DNA from: an actinobacterium LLX17
Lineage (GTDB): Bacteria > Actinomycetota > Actinomycetes > Propionibacteriales > Nocardioidaceae
Assembly: GCA_000471045.1 (NCBI GenBank)
Contig: KI301992.1
Span: 2,936,940 to 3,000,939, forward strand
DNA: 64,000 nt
Direction of reading: 5' to 3'
The notes under the pieces were generated by a model. The model saw only the letters and a program-made list of their open reading frames with translations, was not told the origin of the DNA and did no database searches. Shown in pieces: positions 32,484 to 45,387 of the stretch (the stretch's first letter is position 1; every line of letters begins with the position of its first letter). Position numbers and translations under genes: made by a program.

Positions 32484-33357
32484 CAGCTGGCGGTTCGAGG
32501 CCATCGGCACCGGGTGGCAGATCGACACCGCCGACCCGCTGCCGGACGCGACGCGCGCGGCGGTGACCGCGCGGGTCGTGGAGTTCGACCGCACGTGGTC
32601 CCGGTTCCGGGACGACGGAGCGGTGGCGCGGCTGCGAGCCGGCGAGACCGTCGACCTCGGGCCGGACGCCCCGGCGCTGCTGGGGCTGTACGACCGGCTC
32701 GAGGCGCTGAGCGACGGCGCCGTGAACCCGCTCGTCGGTGGCGGCCTGGAGGCGCTCGGCTACGACGCCGGGTACAGCCTGCGGCCCATGGGTGCCCCGG
32801 TCGCCGCCCCCGCCTGGTCGTCGGCGCGCCGCGACGGCTCGACGCTCACGCTTCCCGAGGGGTCGGTGCTCGACGTCGGGGCCGCCGGCAAGGGCTTCCT
32901 CGTCGACGCCGTCGCCGCAGTGGTGCTGGCCACTGGTCAGCAGTGCGTCGTGGACGCCAGCGGCGACCTCGCCCACCACGGCCCCACCAGTGACGCTGCG
33001 CCCCTGGGGGTGGCGCTCGAGCACCCCGCCGACCCCAGTCGCGCCGTCGGTGTCGCCGAGCTGGCGCCGGGCCGCGCTTTGTGTGGCTCGGCCACGAACC
33101 GGCGCGCCTGGGGGCAGGACCTGCACCACGTGCTGGACGCCCGCGACGGCCGACCCGCGCGCGACGTCGTCGCCACCTGGGTCGTGGCCGGATCGGCCGC
33201 CGAGGCCGACGGCCTCGCCACGGCGCTGTTCTTCCTCGATCCCGTCGGCAACGCCGATCGACTCGCGGCCGCCGGCTGGCCCGACCTCGAAGCCGTCTGG
33301 CTCGACGCCACCGGCCTGCACGCCACGTCGTCCTTCACAGGAGAGGTCTTCGCATGA
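32476..33357 (+). CDS. apbE: FAD:protein FMN transferase
   Basis: ApbE attaches FMN from FAD to extracellular flavoproteins. The frame shows the N-terminal WRFEAIGTGWQID, FDRTWSRFRDDG, GGLEALGYDAGY, the AAGKGFLVDAVAAVVLATGQQCVVDASGDLAHHG core and a C-terminal VVAGSAAEADGLATALFFL segment. The N-terminal motif lies upstream of the first ATG/GTG/TTG in frame (GTG 32563), so translation probably begins at CTG 32476, overlapping the stop of the FMN-lipoprotein (32481-32483); a start at 32563 would remove 29 conserved residues. No signal peptide is visible, whereas most ApbE proteins are exported. The 3' end overlaps the next gene (ATGA). Confidence 0.85.
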   Translation: MPDSWRFEAIGTGWQIDTADPLPDATRAAVTARVVEFDRTWSRFRDDGAVARLRAGETVDLGPDAPALLGLYDRLEALSDGAVNPLVGGGLEALGYDAGYSLRPMGAPVAAPAWSSARRDGSTLTLPEGSVLDVGAAGKGFLVDAVAAVVLATGQQCVVDASGDLAHHGPTSDAAPLGVALEHPADPSRAVGVAELAPGRALCGSATNRRAWGQDLHHVLDARDGRPARDVVATWVVAGSAAEADGLATALFFLDPVGNADRLAAAGWPDLEAVWLDATGLHATSSFTGEVFA

Positions 33358-34895
33358 TGAGAAGCCTGCTGGGCCGGGTCACGATGTACCGGCTCGTCAC
33401 GATCGTGCTCGGCCTGCTGGCCGCCGTGTCGGGGCTGCTGGCGGCGATCGATCAGCTCGACCCCTCGATCTTCCCGCCACGCGACATGGTCGTGACCCTG
33501 GTGGTGCTGATCGTGGCGTCGGTCGGGTCCGGCTACCTGTTCGCCCTGGCCTGGCGCCGCCGCCCGCACCTGGAGTCGTCGGTCATCACCGCCCTGCTGC
33601 TGTGGTTCCTGTACTGGCCGGCGCAGAGCATGACCACGCTGCTGTGGCTGGCGCTGGGCGCCGTGCTGGCGAACGCCTCGAAGTACCTGCTGGCCTGGCG
33701 TGGTCGCCACGTGTTCAACCCGGCCGCCGCGGGTGCCGTGCTGCTGCTCCTGGTGAACGAGGTGTTGGGCGACAGTGTCAGCGAGGGTCCGCCGAGCACC
33801 ACGTGGTGGGTCGCGAGCGAGTCGCTGCTGCCGTTCGTCGCGGTCGGCGCACTGCTGGTGCTGTACCGGACCGGCAGGCTGTCGCTCGCCGCCGCCTTCC
33901 TCGTGCCGGGTGCCCTGCTCACATACTGGGGCGCCACGCTCTTCTACCCGGAGACCGCCGCGGCCCTGGAGTACGTGGCGTACTCGACGCCGCTGGTGTT
34001 CTTCGCCGGGTTCATGCTGAGCGAACCACTGACGCTGCCGCCGCGCCGCGCGCAGCAGCTGGCGCTCGCGGTCGTGGCCGCCGCCGTGTTCGCGTGGCCG
34101 GTCTACTCCCAGCAGCTGCTCGACGAGCCCGTGGTGCTGGGTCCGTTCGAGGGCACGTACGAGCTGGCGCTGATCGTGGTCAACCTCATGGCCTTCGCAC
34201 TCGGTCAACGCGGCGGGGTGCGACTCCAACTACGTGAGCGGCGGCCGCTCGGTGGCGACCTGCAGGAGCTCGTCTTCGAGCCGTTGCGCCCCCTGCGCCA
34301 CCGCCCGGGGCAGTACCTTGAGCTGCACGTGCCGCACCGCGCCGATCGCCGGGGCGTGCGCCGCATGTTCACCGTCGCGTCTCCGCCGGGCGCCGACTCG
34401 GTCGACCTCGCGGTACGCGTTCCGGAGCGGGCCTCGAGCTTCAAGCAGGCGTTGGTCGACCTGCAGCCCGGCGACGAGGTCACGGCCACGGGCGTGCAGG
34501 GCGACTTCGTGTGGCCGCGCAACGAGCGCCCGGTCGTGCTGGTCGCCGGTGGCATCGGCATCACGCCGTTCCTCAGCCAGCTGCGCGCCGGACACGGGCA
34601 CGACGCGGTGCTCGTCTACGGCGTGCCCGGTGCCGACGTGCCGTACCGGGACGAGCTGGTCACGGCGGGGGTCGCGGTGGTGCTGGTCAGTCCCGAGCGC
34701 CCCAGCGACCTGCCGGACGGTTGGACGCACGTGGTGGCCGACCACGTCAGCGGCGCCCTGGTGCGCGATGCCGTCCCCGACCTCGGCGACCGGCGCGCGT
34801 ACGTCTCGGGCCCGCCCCTGATGGTGAGCGCCGTCGCGCGCGACCTGCGCCGGCACTGCGCCGGCGTCCGTACCGACCACTTCACGGGGTACTGA
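33354..34895 (+). CDS. NqrB/RnfD-like membrane protein fused to a ferredoxin-NADP reductase domain
   Basis: A 513-residue fusion. Residues about 1-285 form some ten membrane helices with RnfD/NqrB-like features (ASKYLLAWRGRHVFNPAAAGAVLLLL); residues about 290-513 are an FAD/NAD(P)-binding reductase (RPGQYLELHVPH, RRMFTVASPPG, GGIGITPFLSQL, VSGPPLMVSAV). It would take electrons from NAD(P)H on the inside and pass them through the membrane to the FMN-lipoprotein. RBS AGGAGAGG; ATG 33354 overlaps the apbE stop (ATGA), so all three genes form an operon. The final acceptor is unknown. Confidence 0.88.
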   Translation: MMRSLLGRVTMYRLVTIVLGLLAAVSGLLAAIDQLDPSIFPPRDMVVTLVVLIVASVGSGYLFALAWRRRPHLESSVITALLLWFLYWPAQSMTTLLWLALGAVLANASKYLLAWRGRHVFNPAAAGAVLLLLVNEVLGDSVSEGPPSTTWWVASESLLPFVAVGALLVLYRTGRLSLAAAFLVPGALLTYWGATLFYPETAAALEYVAYSTPLVFFAGFMLSEPLTLPPRRAQQLALAVVAAAVFAWPVYSQQLLDEPVVLGPFEGTYELALIVVNLMAFALGQRGGVRLQLRERRPLGGDLQELVFEPLRPLRHRPGQYLELHVPHRADRRGVRRMFTVASPPGADSVDLAVRVPERASSFKQALVDLQPGDEVTATGVQGDFVWPRNERPVVLVAGGIGITPFLSQLRAGHGHDAVLVYGVPGADVPYRDELVTAGVAVVLVSPERPSDLPDGWTHVVADHVSGALVRDAVPDLGDRRAYVSGPPLMVSAVARDLRRHCAGVRTDHFTGY

Positions 34896-34920
34896 GTACG
34901 GGGTACTGAGCCGAAAGCCC

Positions 34921-34985
34921 ACGCTGAGTGTCACGTTCTGGTCGTCCCCCGGGGGGATTCACGACCGATCGGTGACACTCAGCGT
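34921..34985. repeat. CGCTGAGTGTCAC palindromic repeat, copy 4
   Basis: Outer arms ACGCTGAGTGTCAC and GTGACACTCAGCGT; the inner part has gained a CCCCCGGGGGG palindrome. Between convergent genes. Confidence 0.85.
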
Positions 34986-35002
34986 GGGCGGTTGCGGTCA
35001 GC

Positions 35003-36712
35003 TCAGATCTCGCCCTCCGCGTGCTTGGCGACGAGCTCGGACCGCCCCGGGTAGCGCACCTCCTCCACGAGGGCCTGCATCACCGGCGACGGCTTCTTGG
35101 TGAACTGCGAGACGACGATGACGACGATGAAGTTCACCGCCATGCCGATCGCTCCGAAGCCGGTGGGTGCGATGTCGAAGATCGGGTCGTTGCCGAGGAA
35201 GATCGGCGCCGACTCGCTCGGCAACGTCCAGATGAAGTACGCCATCGTGATGCCGATGCCGACGGCCATGCCGGACGCCGCGGCGGCTGCCGTGCACTTC
35301 TTCCAGAAGATCCCCAGCACGAGGATCGGGAAGAAGCTGGCTGCCGCCAGACCGAAGGCCAAGGCGACCACCTGCCCGGCGAAGCCCGGCGGGTTGATGC
35401 CCAGCCAGCCGGCCACCAGGACCGCGACGGCCATCGAGATGCGGGCCACCACCAGCTGCTTCTTCTCGTCGGCCATCGGGTTGATCCGCTTGTGATAGAC
35501 GTCGTTGGCCACCGACGAGGAGATCACCAGGAGCAGGCCGGACGCCGTCGACAGAGCGGCAGCCAGCGCACCGGCAGCCACCAGTCCGACGATCGGAGCC
35601 GGCAGGCCCGCGATCTCCGGCGAGGCGAGCACGAGGATGTCGTTGTTGATCAGCACCTCGTTGGCGCCGTCACCGGCGAAGTCGATGGCGCCGTTGTTGT
35701 TGACGTCGGTCACCGCCCCACCATCGAGCCCGGTCACCAGACCCGCGTTGGTCCAGGTGTCGAACCACTTCTGGTCGGCCAACGTCCCCGCACTGGAGTC
35801 CTGAAGGATGTTGAACTTCGAGAACGCCGCGACCGTGGGAGCCGTCGTGTAGAGCAGGGCGATGAAGAACAGTGCCCACAGGGCGGAGTACCGCGCCGCC
35901 CGCACGCTCTTGGCCGTGTAGAACCGCACGATCACGTGAGGCAGGCCCGCGGTGCCGAACATCAGCGTCGCCGTCAGCAGGAACATGTTGAGCTGGCTGC
36001 TGCCGGTCAGTGCCGAGGTGTAGTCACCGAAGCCGAGCTCGCTCTGCAGCGCCTCGAGCTCGCCGAGGATCTGACCGAAGCCGATCTGCGGGAGCGGGAT
36101 GTCGGTCAGCTGCGTCGAGATCGCCACGGCCGGGATCAGGTAGGCGACGATCAGCACGGAGTACTGGCAGACCTGGGTCCAGGTGATGCCCTTCATGCCA
36201 CCGAGGACGGCGTAGAAGAAGACGATCGCCATGCCGATCATGACGCCGACCGACGTGTCGACCGCCAGGAAGCGGCTGAACACGACGCCGACACCGGCCA
36301 TCTGGCCGACCACGTAGGTCAGCGAGACGACGATCGCGCAGACGACGGCGATCAGACGGGCGGTCTCGTTGTAGCGGTCACCGACGAAGTCCGGCACCGT
36401 GAACTTGCCGAACTTGCGCAGGTACGGGGCCAGCAGCATCGCCAGGAGCACGTAGCCACCGGTCCAGCCCATCAGGAAGGCCGACCCCGAGTAGCCGTTG
36501 TAGGTGAGGGCGATCAGGCCGGCCATCGAGATGAACGACGCCGCGCTCATCCAGTCGGCCGCGATCGCGGCTCCGTTGGCGGGGGCGGGGATGCCGCCGC
36601 CGGCCACGTAGAAGCCGGCGGTGTCCGACACTCGGCTCGCGTACGCGACATAGATGTAGACGCCGAACGTCAGGACGACGAAGACGAGGGTCCACGCTTG
36701 GATCTCACTCAT
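35003..36712 (-). CDS. Sodium/organic-acid symporter (SSS family, large subunit)
   Basis: A 569-residue permease with about 13 membrane helices; likely uptake of acetate, pyruvate or lactate with sodium. Family marks include YVAGGGIPAPANGAAIAADWMSAASFI, GYSGSAFLMGW, YVVGQMAGVGVVF and GALAAALSTASGLLLVISSS. The loop around residue 325 contains DVNNNGAIDFAGDG, which looks like a calcium-binding EF-hand loop (see findings). The gene is 67 nt downstream of the DUF4212 small subunit, and such pairs work as one transporter. ATG 36712 has only a moderate ribosome site. Confidence 0.92.
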   Translation of the reverse strand: MSEIQAWTLVFVVLTFGVYIYVAYASRVSDTAGFYVAGGGIPAPANGAAIAADWMSAASFISMAGLIALTYNGYSGSAFLMGWTGGYVLLAMLLAPYLRKFGKFTVPDFVGDRYNETARLIAVVCAIVVSLTYVVGQMAGVGVVFSRFLAVDTSVGVMIGMAIVFFYAVLGGMKGITWTQVCQYSVLIVAYLIPAVAISTQLTDIPLPQIGFGQILGELEALQSELGFGDYTSALTGSSQLNMFLLTATLMFGTAGLPHVIVRFYTAKSVRAARYSALWALFFIALLYTTAPTVAAFSKFNILQDSSAGTLADQKWFDTWTNAGLVTGLDGGAVTDVNNNGAIDFAGDGANEVLINNDILVLASPEIAGLPAPIVGLVAAGALAAALSTASGLLLVISSSVANDVYHKRINPMADEKKQLVVARISMAVAVLVAGWLGINPPGFAGQVVALAFGLAAASFFPILVLGIFWKKCTAAAAASGMAVGIGITMAYFIWTLPSESAPIFLGNDPIFDIAPTGFGAIGMAVNFIVVIVVSQFTKKPSPVMQALVEEVRYPGRSELVAKHAEGEI

Positions 36713-36779
36713 GACGTCACCCGCTCAAGGGAAAAGACGGTAGCGGGTGCCGTCATGACGGTGCTGTCGATTCGCTCAC

Positions 36780-37058
36780 TCATGAGTGGTGCACCTCCGC
36801 GTCGTCCTCTTCGATCCCGTAGCTCTTGTCGAGCTTGTCCATGCGCCAGACGTAGACGGCGATCAGCGCGAGGAACACGAGGATCGAGCCTTGGTTGGCG
36901 AACCAGAAGCCGAGCGGGAAGCCGCCCAGCTCGATGTTGTTCAACAGGTCGGCGAAGAAGATCCCGGCTCCGAAGGAGACCAGGGCCCAGATGGCGAGGA
37001 GGACCGCCATCAGCCGTAGGTTGCTGCGCCAGTACGCCCGGCGCGCCGCTTCGTCCAT
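36780..37058 (-). CDS. DUF4212 small subunit of the sodium/solute symporter
   Basis: A 92-residue membrane protein with two helices (LRLMAVLLAIWALVSFGAGIFFA and LGFWFANQGSILVFLALIAVYVWRMD), the known partner of SSS-family organic-acid symporters. ATG 37058 follows GGAG; longer frames add an arginine-rich tail not in the family. It precedes the large subunit in one operon. Confidence 0.92.
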   Translation of the reverse strand: MDEAARRAYWRSNLRLMAVLLAIWALVSFGAGIFFADLLNNIELGGFPLGFWFANQGSILVFLALIAVYVWRMDKLDKSYGIEEDDAEVHHS

Positions 37059-37362
37059 CAGTGTGCTCCGATCGGTGGGGTCAGCGAGCCGACGTGACGG
37101 TCGCCACGATGAGACAAGCAATCAGCGACTCACCCGGTCAAGGCCAAGAAGTGGCCTGGGTCACACTGTTCGGCGAACGGGCCGGATGAGGCGACGAGTG
37201 GTCCGCGTCGGCACGAGCGAGGTTCGGGCGGGCCACGGATCGACCGCTCGTCGCGCGTGGACGACCGTTCGGCGCGGCGTGTCGACCGTTCGACCGGCGG
37301 GGATCGGCGTCCACGGGCCCGAGGCCCTGTGGGTGAGCGGTCCCAAGAGCTACCGTCGGCCC
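37059..37362. other. Intergenic stretch with no recognised element
   Basis: About 300 nt between the divergent symporter operon and the membrane protein at 37363. Apart from the leaderless -10 at 37351-37356 I see no gene, repeat or clear operator. Confidence 0.5.
37351..37356 (+). promoter_or_regulatory. Leaderless -10 element TACCGT
   Basis: TACCGT ends 6 nt before ATG 37363. Confidence 0.5.
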
Positions 37363-37773
37363 ATGGCGCTGATCGGACAGGCAGGCAAGTCCCCCCGGAC
37401 CCGCACCCCGGTGCACCCCGGGCGCAAGCGGCTGGGCGCTGCCGTGGCGATGGTGATGCTCGGCTCGTTCATGCCGTGGATCAGCACCGGGCTCGGCAAC
37501 GTCTCGGGCGCCGGCGGTCCGGGCATCTGGACGTTCTACGCGTCGCTGCTGGGACTCGGCGCCGCGCTGCTGCCCTTCCGCCGGATCGGCGCCCTGCAGG
37601 CGGCGATCCTCTCGGGCGTCGCGATCGGGCTGCCCGTCTGGCAGCTGGTGCGGGTGTTCGACAAGGTGGGCTTCGGCGGCTGGATGCCCGGTCCGGGGCT
37701 GGTCCTCGTGCTCGGCGGCGGCGTGCTGGCCGGCGTGGCGGCGGCGCAGCTGTACCGCCAGCCCTCGCCCTGA
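37363..37773 (+). CDS. Small membrane protein of unknown function
   Basis: A 136-residue protein with four predicted membrane helices (LGAAVAMVMLGSFMPWIST, IWTFYASLLGLGAALLPF, LQAAILSGVAIGLPVWQLV, GLVLVLGGGVLAGVAAAQLY). The first helix with SFMPWI is common in actinobacterial membrane proteins of unknown role. The start is set by a leaderless promoter. It precedes the glycosyltransferase operon by 75 nt but has no clear link to it. Confidence 0.75.
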   Translation: MALIGQAGKSPRTRTPVHPGRKRLGAAVAMVMLGSFMPWISTGLGNVSGAGGPGIWTFYASLLGLGAALLPFRRIGALQAAILSGVAIGLPVWQLVRVFDKVGFGGWMPGPGLVLVLGGGVLAGVAAAQLYRQPSP

Positions 37774-37848
37774 CCTGCGCCTTCGTGCCCCTCGACAGCG
37801 CGAGGTCGGACCGACCGTGACAGGATTGCTGGCGAGGTCGGAGGTGGA

Positions 37849-39087
37849 ATGCGCATCGCACTGCTGTCGTATCGCAGCAAGGAGCACAGTGGTGGTCAGG
37901 GCGTCTACGTCCGGTACCTGAGCCGCGGGCTGGCCGAGCTGGGCCATGACGTCACGGTCTTCTCGGGTCAGCCGTACCCCGAGGCGCTGGACCCACGGGT
38001 CCGCCTCGAGAAGGTGCCGAGCCTCGACCTGTACCGCGATCCCGACCCGTTCCGCACCCCGCGCCTGCGGGAGTTCCGGGGCCCGGTCGACGTGCTCGAG
38101 TACCTGCTGATGCTCACCGCGGCCTTCCCCGAGCCGTTGACCTTCTCGCTGCGCATGGCCCGCGACGAGCGGCTGGCCGACTTCGACGTCGTGCACGACA
38201 ACCAGTCCCTCGGCTACGGGCTGCTGTGGCTGTTGGGTCGCGGCATCCCGCTGGTCGCGACGATTCACCACCCGATCAGCCGTGACCGCAAGGTCGACAT
38301 CGCCGCCGCCTCGCTCCGCAAGCAGATCAGCACCCGCCGCTGGTACCGCTTCGTGCGCATGCAGGCCCGCGTGGCCCGTCGGCTCCCGGCGCTGCTGACC
38401 GTCTCGAGCGCGTCGGCGGCCGACACGATCGAGGACTTCGGCATCGACCCGGCGCGCATGACGATCGTGCCGCTCGGCGTCGACACCGACGTCTTCCGTC
38501 CCCGCGGTGAGCGGGTGCCCGGACGCATCGTCGCGATCGCGAGCGCCGACTCCCCGTTGAAGGGTGTCGCCCACCTGCTCGAGGCGGTGGCGAAGCTGCG
38601 CGTCGAGCGCGACGTCGAGCTGCACCTGGTCTCGCGCATCGACCCGCGCAGCGCCACCGCCCGCCGGATCGACGACCTCGGGCTCACCGAGGCCGTCACG
38701 CTCTACAGCGGGCTCTCCGACGACGACCTCGCCACGTTGCTCGCCTCGGCCGAGGTCATGGCCGTGCCGTCGTTGTACGAGGGATTCAGCCTGCCGACCG
38801 TCGAGGCGCTCGCGTGCGGGACGCCTGTGGTGGCCAGCCGTGCCGGTGCGCTGCCCGAGACCGTCGGTGACGCCGCACGCCTCGTCACGCCCGGTGACGT
38901 CGGCGAGCTGACCGACGCGCTCGGCGACCTGCTCGACGACCCCGCCGAGCGCGAGCGCCTCGCCGGCCTGGGCCTGGCCCGGGTCGAGGAGCGCTACAGC
39001 TGGACCTCCGTGGCCGCCGCCACCGTCACCGCCTATCGCACCGCCATCACCAAGACTCAGAAGAGGACCGCCCGTGCTGACCGTTGA
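37849..39087 (+). CDS. Glycosyltransferase family 4 protein
   Basis: A 412-residue GT-B fold glycosyltransferase. N-terminal acceptor domain starts MRIALLSYRSKEHSGGQGVYVRYLSRGLAELGHDV; the donor site has SLYEGFSLPTVEALACGTPVVAS (the E-x7-E motif) and GVDTDVFRP. It would transfer a sugar from a nucleotide donor in the cytoplasm. RBS GGAGG before ATG 37849. First gene of a four-gene operon; its end overlaps the methyltransferase by 14 nt. The product (glycolipid, glycoside) is unknown. Confidence 0.9.
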   Translation: MRIALLSYRSKEHSGGQGVYVRYLSRGLAELGHDVTVFSGQPYPEALDPRVRLEKVPSLDLYRDPDPFRTPRLREFRGPVDVLEYLLMLTAAFPEPLTFSLRMARDERLADFDVVHDNQSLGYGLLWLLGRGIPLVATIHHPISRDRKVDIAAASLRKQISTRRWYRFVRMQARVARRLPALLTVSSASAADTIEDFGIDPARMTIVPLGVDTDVFRPRGERVPGRIVAIASADSPLKGVAHLLEAVAKLRVERDVELHLVSRIDPRSATARRIDDLGLTEAVTLYSGLSDDDLATLLASAEVMAVPSLYEGFSLPTVEALACGTPVVASRAGALPETVGDAARLVTPGDVGELTDALGDLLDDPAERERLAGLGLARVEERYSWTSVAAATVTAYRTAITKTQKRTARADR

Positions 39088-39787
39088 CTTCGACCGCCTC
39101 CGGGTAGGACGTGGCACCCGCTTCATCGACGTGGGTGCCGGTGCCGGTCGGCACTCCTACGAGGCGCTGCGTCGCGGCGCCGACGTGACCGCGTTCGACC
39201 TCGACGAGGTCGAGCTCAAGGGGGTCGACGACATGTTCGGCGCCCTGCACGCCGAGGGTGAGGTGCCGCCCGGCGGCCAGGCGCGCGTGACGGTCGGCAC
39301 GATCCTCGACATGCCGTACGAGGACGAGACCTTCGACGTCGTGCTGGCCTCGGAGATCCTCGAGCACGTGCCCGAGGACGTCACCGCGATCCGCGAGCTC
39401 GTGCGCATCCTCGCGCCCGGCGGCATGCTCGCCGTCACCGTGCCGCGCTGGCTGCCGGAGAAGATCTGCTGGGCGCTCAGCGACCAGTACCACGCCAACG
39501 AGGGCGGCCACATCCGCATCTACACGGCCGACGAGCTGCGCGACAAGGTCGAGCTGGCCGGGCTGCGCTTCCAGCACCTGCACCACGCGCACGCGCTGCA
39601 CTCGCCGTACTGGTGGATCAAGTGCGCCGTGGGCGTCGAGCGCGAGCAGCACCCGCTGGTGCGCGCGTATCACCAGCTGCTGGTCTGGGACATGATGAAG
39701 GCGCCCGCCGCCACCCGGCTGGCCGAGCGGGCGCTCGACCCGCTGATCGGCAAGAGCGTCGCGCTGTACTTCCAGAAGCCCTGGTGA
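39074..39787 (+). CDS. Class I SAM-dependent methyltransferase
   Basis: A 237-residue methyltransferase. SAM-binding motif FIDVGAGAGRHSYEALRRGADVTAFDLD; motif II region FDVVLASEILEHVPED; then LVRILAPGGMLAVTVPRWLPEKI. The helical C-terminal part (YWWIKCAVGVEREQHPLVRAYHQLL) may bind the acceptor. GTG 39074 overlaps the glycosyltransferase gene. A lipid or glycan acceptor is likely from context only. Confidence 0.88.
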   Translation: MLTVDFDRLRVGRGTRFIDVGAGAGRHSYEALRRGADVTAFDLDEVELKGVDDMFGALHAEGEVPPGGQARVTVGTILDMPYEDETFDVVLASEILEHVPEDVTAIRELVRILAPGGMLAVTVPRWLPEKICWALSDQYHANEGGHIRIYTADELRDKVELAGLRFQHLHHAHALHSPYWWIKCAVGVEREQHPLVRAYHQLLVWDMMKAPAATRLAERALDPLIGKSVALYFQKPW

Positions 39788-39788
39788 C

Positions 39789-41401
<1,613 letters not shown>

Positions 41402-41418
41402 CCCCGCCGAGCGCACCG

Positions 41419-41471
41419 AGCGGTGAGTAGGGGGCCAAACCGGGGCCGAGTTCGGCCACTAGCTCACCGCT
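41419..41471 (+). terminator. Inverted repeat after the glycosyltransferase operon
   Basis: Arms AGCGGTGAG (41419-41427) and CTCACCGCT (41463-41471) with a smaller GGCC pairing inside. A plausible terminator. Confidence 0.5.
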
Positions 41472-41532
41472 GACTCCTGTATTCGGCCCCTGGCTCACCG
41501 CCCAGAGCCCCCGGGAGTGGCCGACCAGAAGA

Positions 41533-41553
41533 GTTGAGCGGAATACACTCAAC
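41533..41553. promoter_or_regulatory. HAIR-like HspR operator upstream of clpB
   Basis: TTGAGC-N7-ACTCAA within GTTGAG...CTCAAC, one base from the HAIR consensus CTTGAGT-N7-ACTCAAG core. HspR is known to repress clpB and dnaK through HAIR in actinobacteria. hspR itself is not in the window. Confidence 0.85.
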
Positions 41554-41622
41554 TTTGCTGCGGTTGACCATCGTGAGTCGTTCGCCGGCCCATCGGCCCG
41601 GCCCGTCCCAGGGAGCATGCTC

Positions 41623-44232
<2,610 letters not shown>

Positions 44233-44257
44233 TCGTCCTCGTGATGGGATGGGGGCC

Positions 44258-45325
44258 ATGACCGTCGAGCGTCGGCCCCCTCCCGTCACCCTGGCTTGTG
44301 CGCTCGCCGGGTTCGTCGGCTTCATGGTCATGCTCAACCTCATCGAGGTGCTGTCCGACTGGGGCTCGATCGAGCTGCAGGAAGCGATCGAGTCGGCGCT
44401 GGAGAACGAGGTCCTGGCGGGACAGGACCTCACCGTCGCCGGCGTGCTGTCGGTGCTGCGCGTCGCGCTGCAGGTGCTGCTGCTCGCCAGCATCGCGCTG
44501 CTGGTCTTCGCGATCTTCACGGTCCGTGGCGACCGTGCTTCGCGCTGGGGGCTCACGGTGCTCAGCGGCATCGGCGCCATCATCCTCGCGCTCTTCGGTG
44601 GCCTCGCCGGGCTGTTGCCCGCGATCCTGCTCTCCAGCTGTGTCTTCGTGCTGTGGAGCCCGGAGTCGCGGGTGTGGTTCGCCGTGCGCAACGGGCGCAC
44701 TCCCTCGCCGGCGCTGGTGGCCAAGGCCGAGGCCCGCCTGCGGAAGATCCGCCCGGACGACGAGCGATCGGACCCGTCCAGCCCGCCCCCGGGCGCCGGA
44801 TCGTCCCCGGTGGCCGGCGGCGCACCGCCCCGTCCCAGTCTCGAGCAGCCCAGTGTCGGGCAGCCCGGTTCGGGTCAATCCGCACAGCCCCGCCGTCTCC
44901 CCGGGACGGCGCTGGCGGGGGCCATCACGATGCTGGTCTGCAGCCTCGTGGTGGGAGTGTCCACGGGCACCAGTGCCCTGGTCGTGGCGATCCTCCAGGC
45001 CGATCCAACGGCCCTCGACGGATTCGCCAGCCAGTCGCCGCAGCTGCAGGACGCCCTGGACCAGATCGATGCCGGGGGCGGGGTGCTGACGTCCACCCTC
45101 GCGCTGCTGGTGCTGCTGACCGTGGCCGCGGGCCTGGGGACGCTGCTCGCGGGCGCGCTCCTGCTGAACCGGCAGTGGGCGTACATTCCCGCCCTCGTGC
45201 TGACCTGGGTCAGCGGCATCGGCGCCGCGCTCGCCTTCCCGGTGGGGCTGCTGGTCACCCTGCCGGCGCTGGTGACCCTGCTGCTGCTCCGGCGTCCTGA
45301 AGTGCGCGCCTGGGCCCGCCAGTGA
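44258..45325 (+). CDS. Membrane protein of unknown function
   Basis: A 355-residue protein in two membrane halves: about four helices in residues 10-135, a cytoplasmic Pro/Ser/Gly-rich linker (residues about 155-215), then about four helices. No catalytic motif seen. The ATG at 44258 is preceded by GTGATGGGATGGG, the same sequence as before the lipoprotein at 25607. It lies 25 nt after clpB and could be read from the same transcript. Confidence 0.75.
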   Translation: MTVERRPPPVTLACALAGFVGFMVMLNLIEVLSDWGSIELQEAIESALENEVLAGQDLTVAGVLSVLRVALQVLLLASIALLVFAIFTVRGDRASRWGLTVLSGIGAIILALFGGLAGLLPAILLSSCVFVLWSPESRVWFAVRNGRTPSPALVAKAEARLRKIRPDDERSDPSSPPPGAGSSPVAGGAPPRPSLEQPSVGQPGSGQSAQPRRLPGTALAGAITMLVCSLVVGVSTGTSALVVAILQADPTALDGFASQSPQLQDALDQIDAGGGVLTSTLALLVLLTVAAGLGTLLAGALLLNRQWAYIPALVLTWVSGIGAALAFPVGLLVTLPALVTLLLLRRPEVRAWARQ

Positions 45326-45375
45326 CCGGCGTCACGCCCTGAACCACGCGGATGCGGCCCTCCCGGAGCCGGTCG

Positions 45376-45381
45376 TACAGT
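45376..45381 (+). promoter_or_regulatory. Leaderless -10 element TACAGT
   Basis: TACAGT ends 6 nt before ATG 45388. Confidence 0.5.
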
Positions 45382-45387
45382 GGGGAC

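Noticed and set aside
36777..36788. CACTCATGAGTG as a further ACTCAT box
   Set aside because: It overlaps the 3' end and stop of the DUF4212 gene, has no palindrome nearby and is not upstream of a start.
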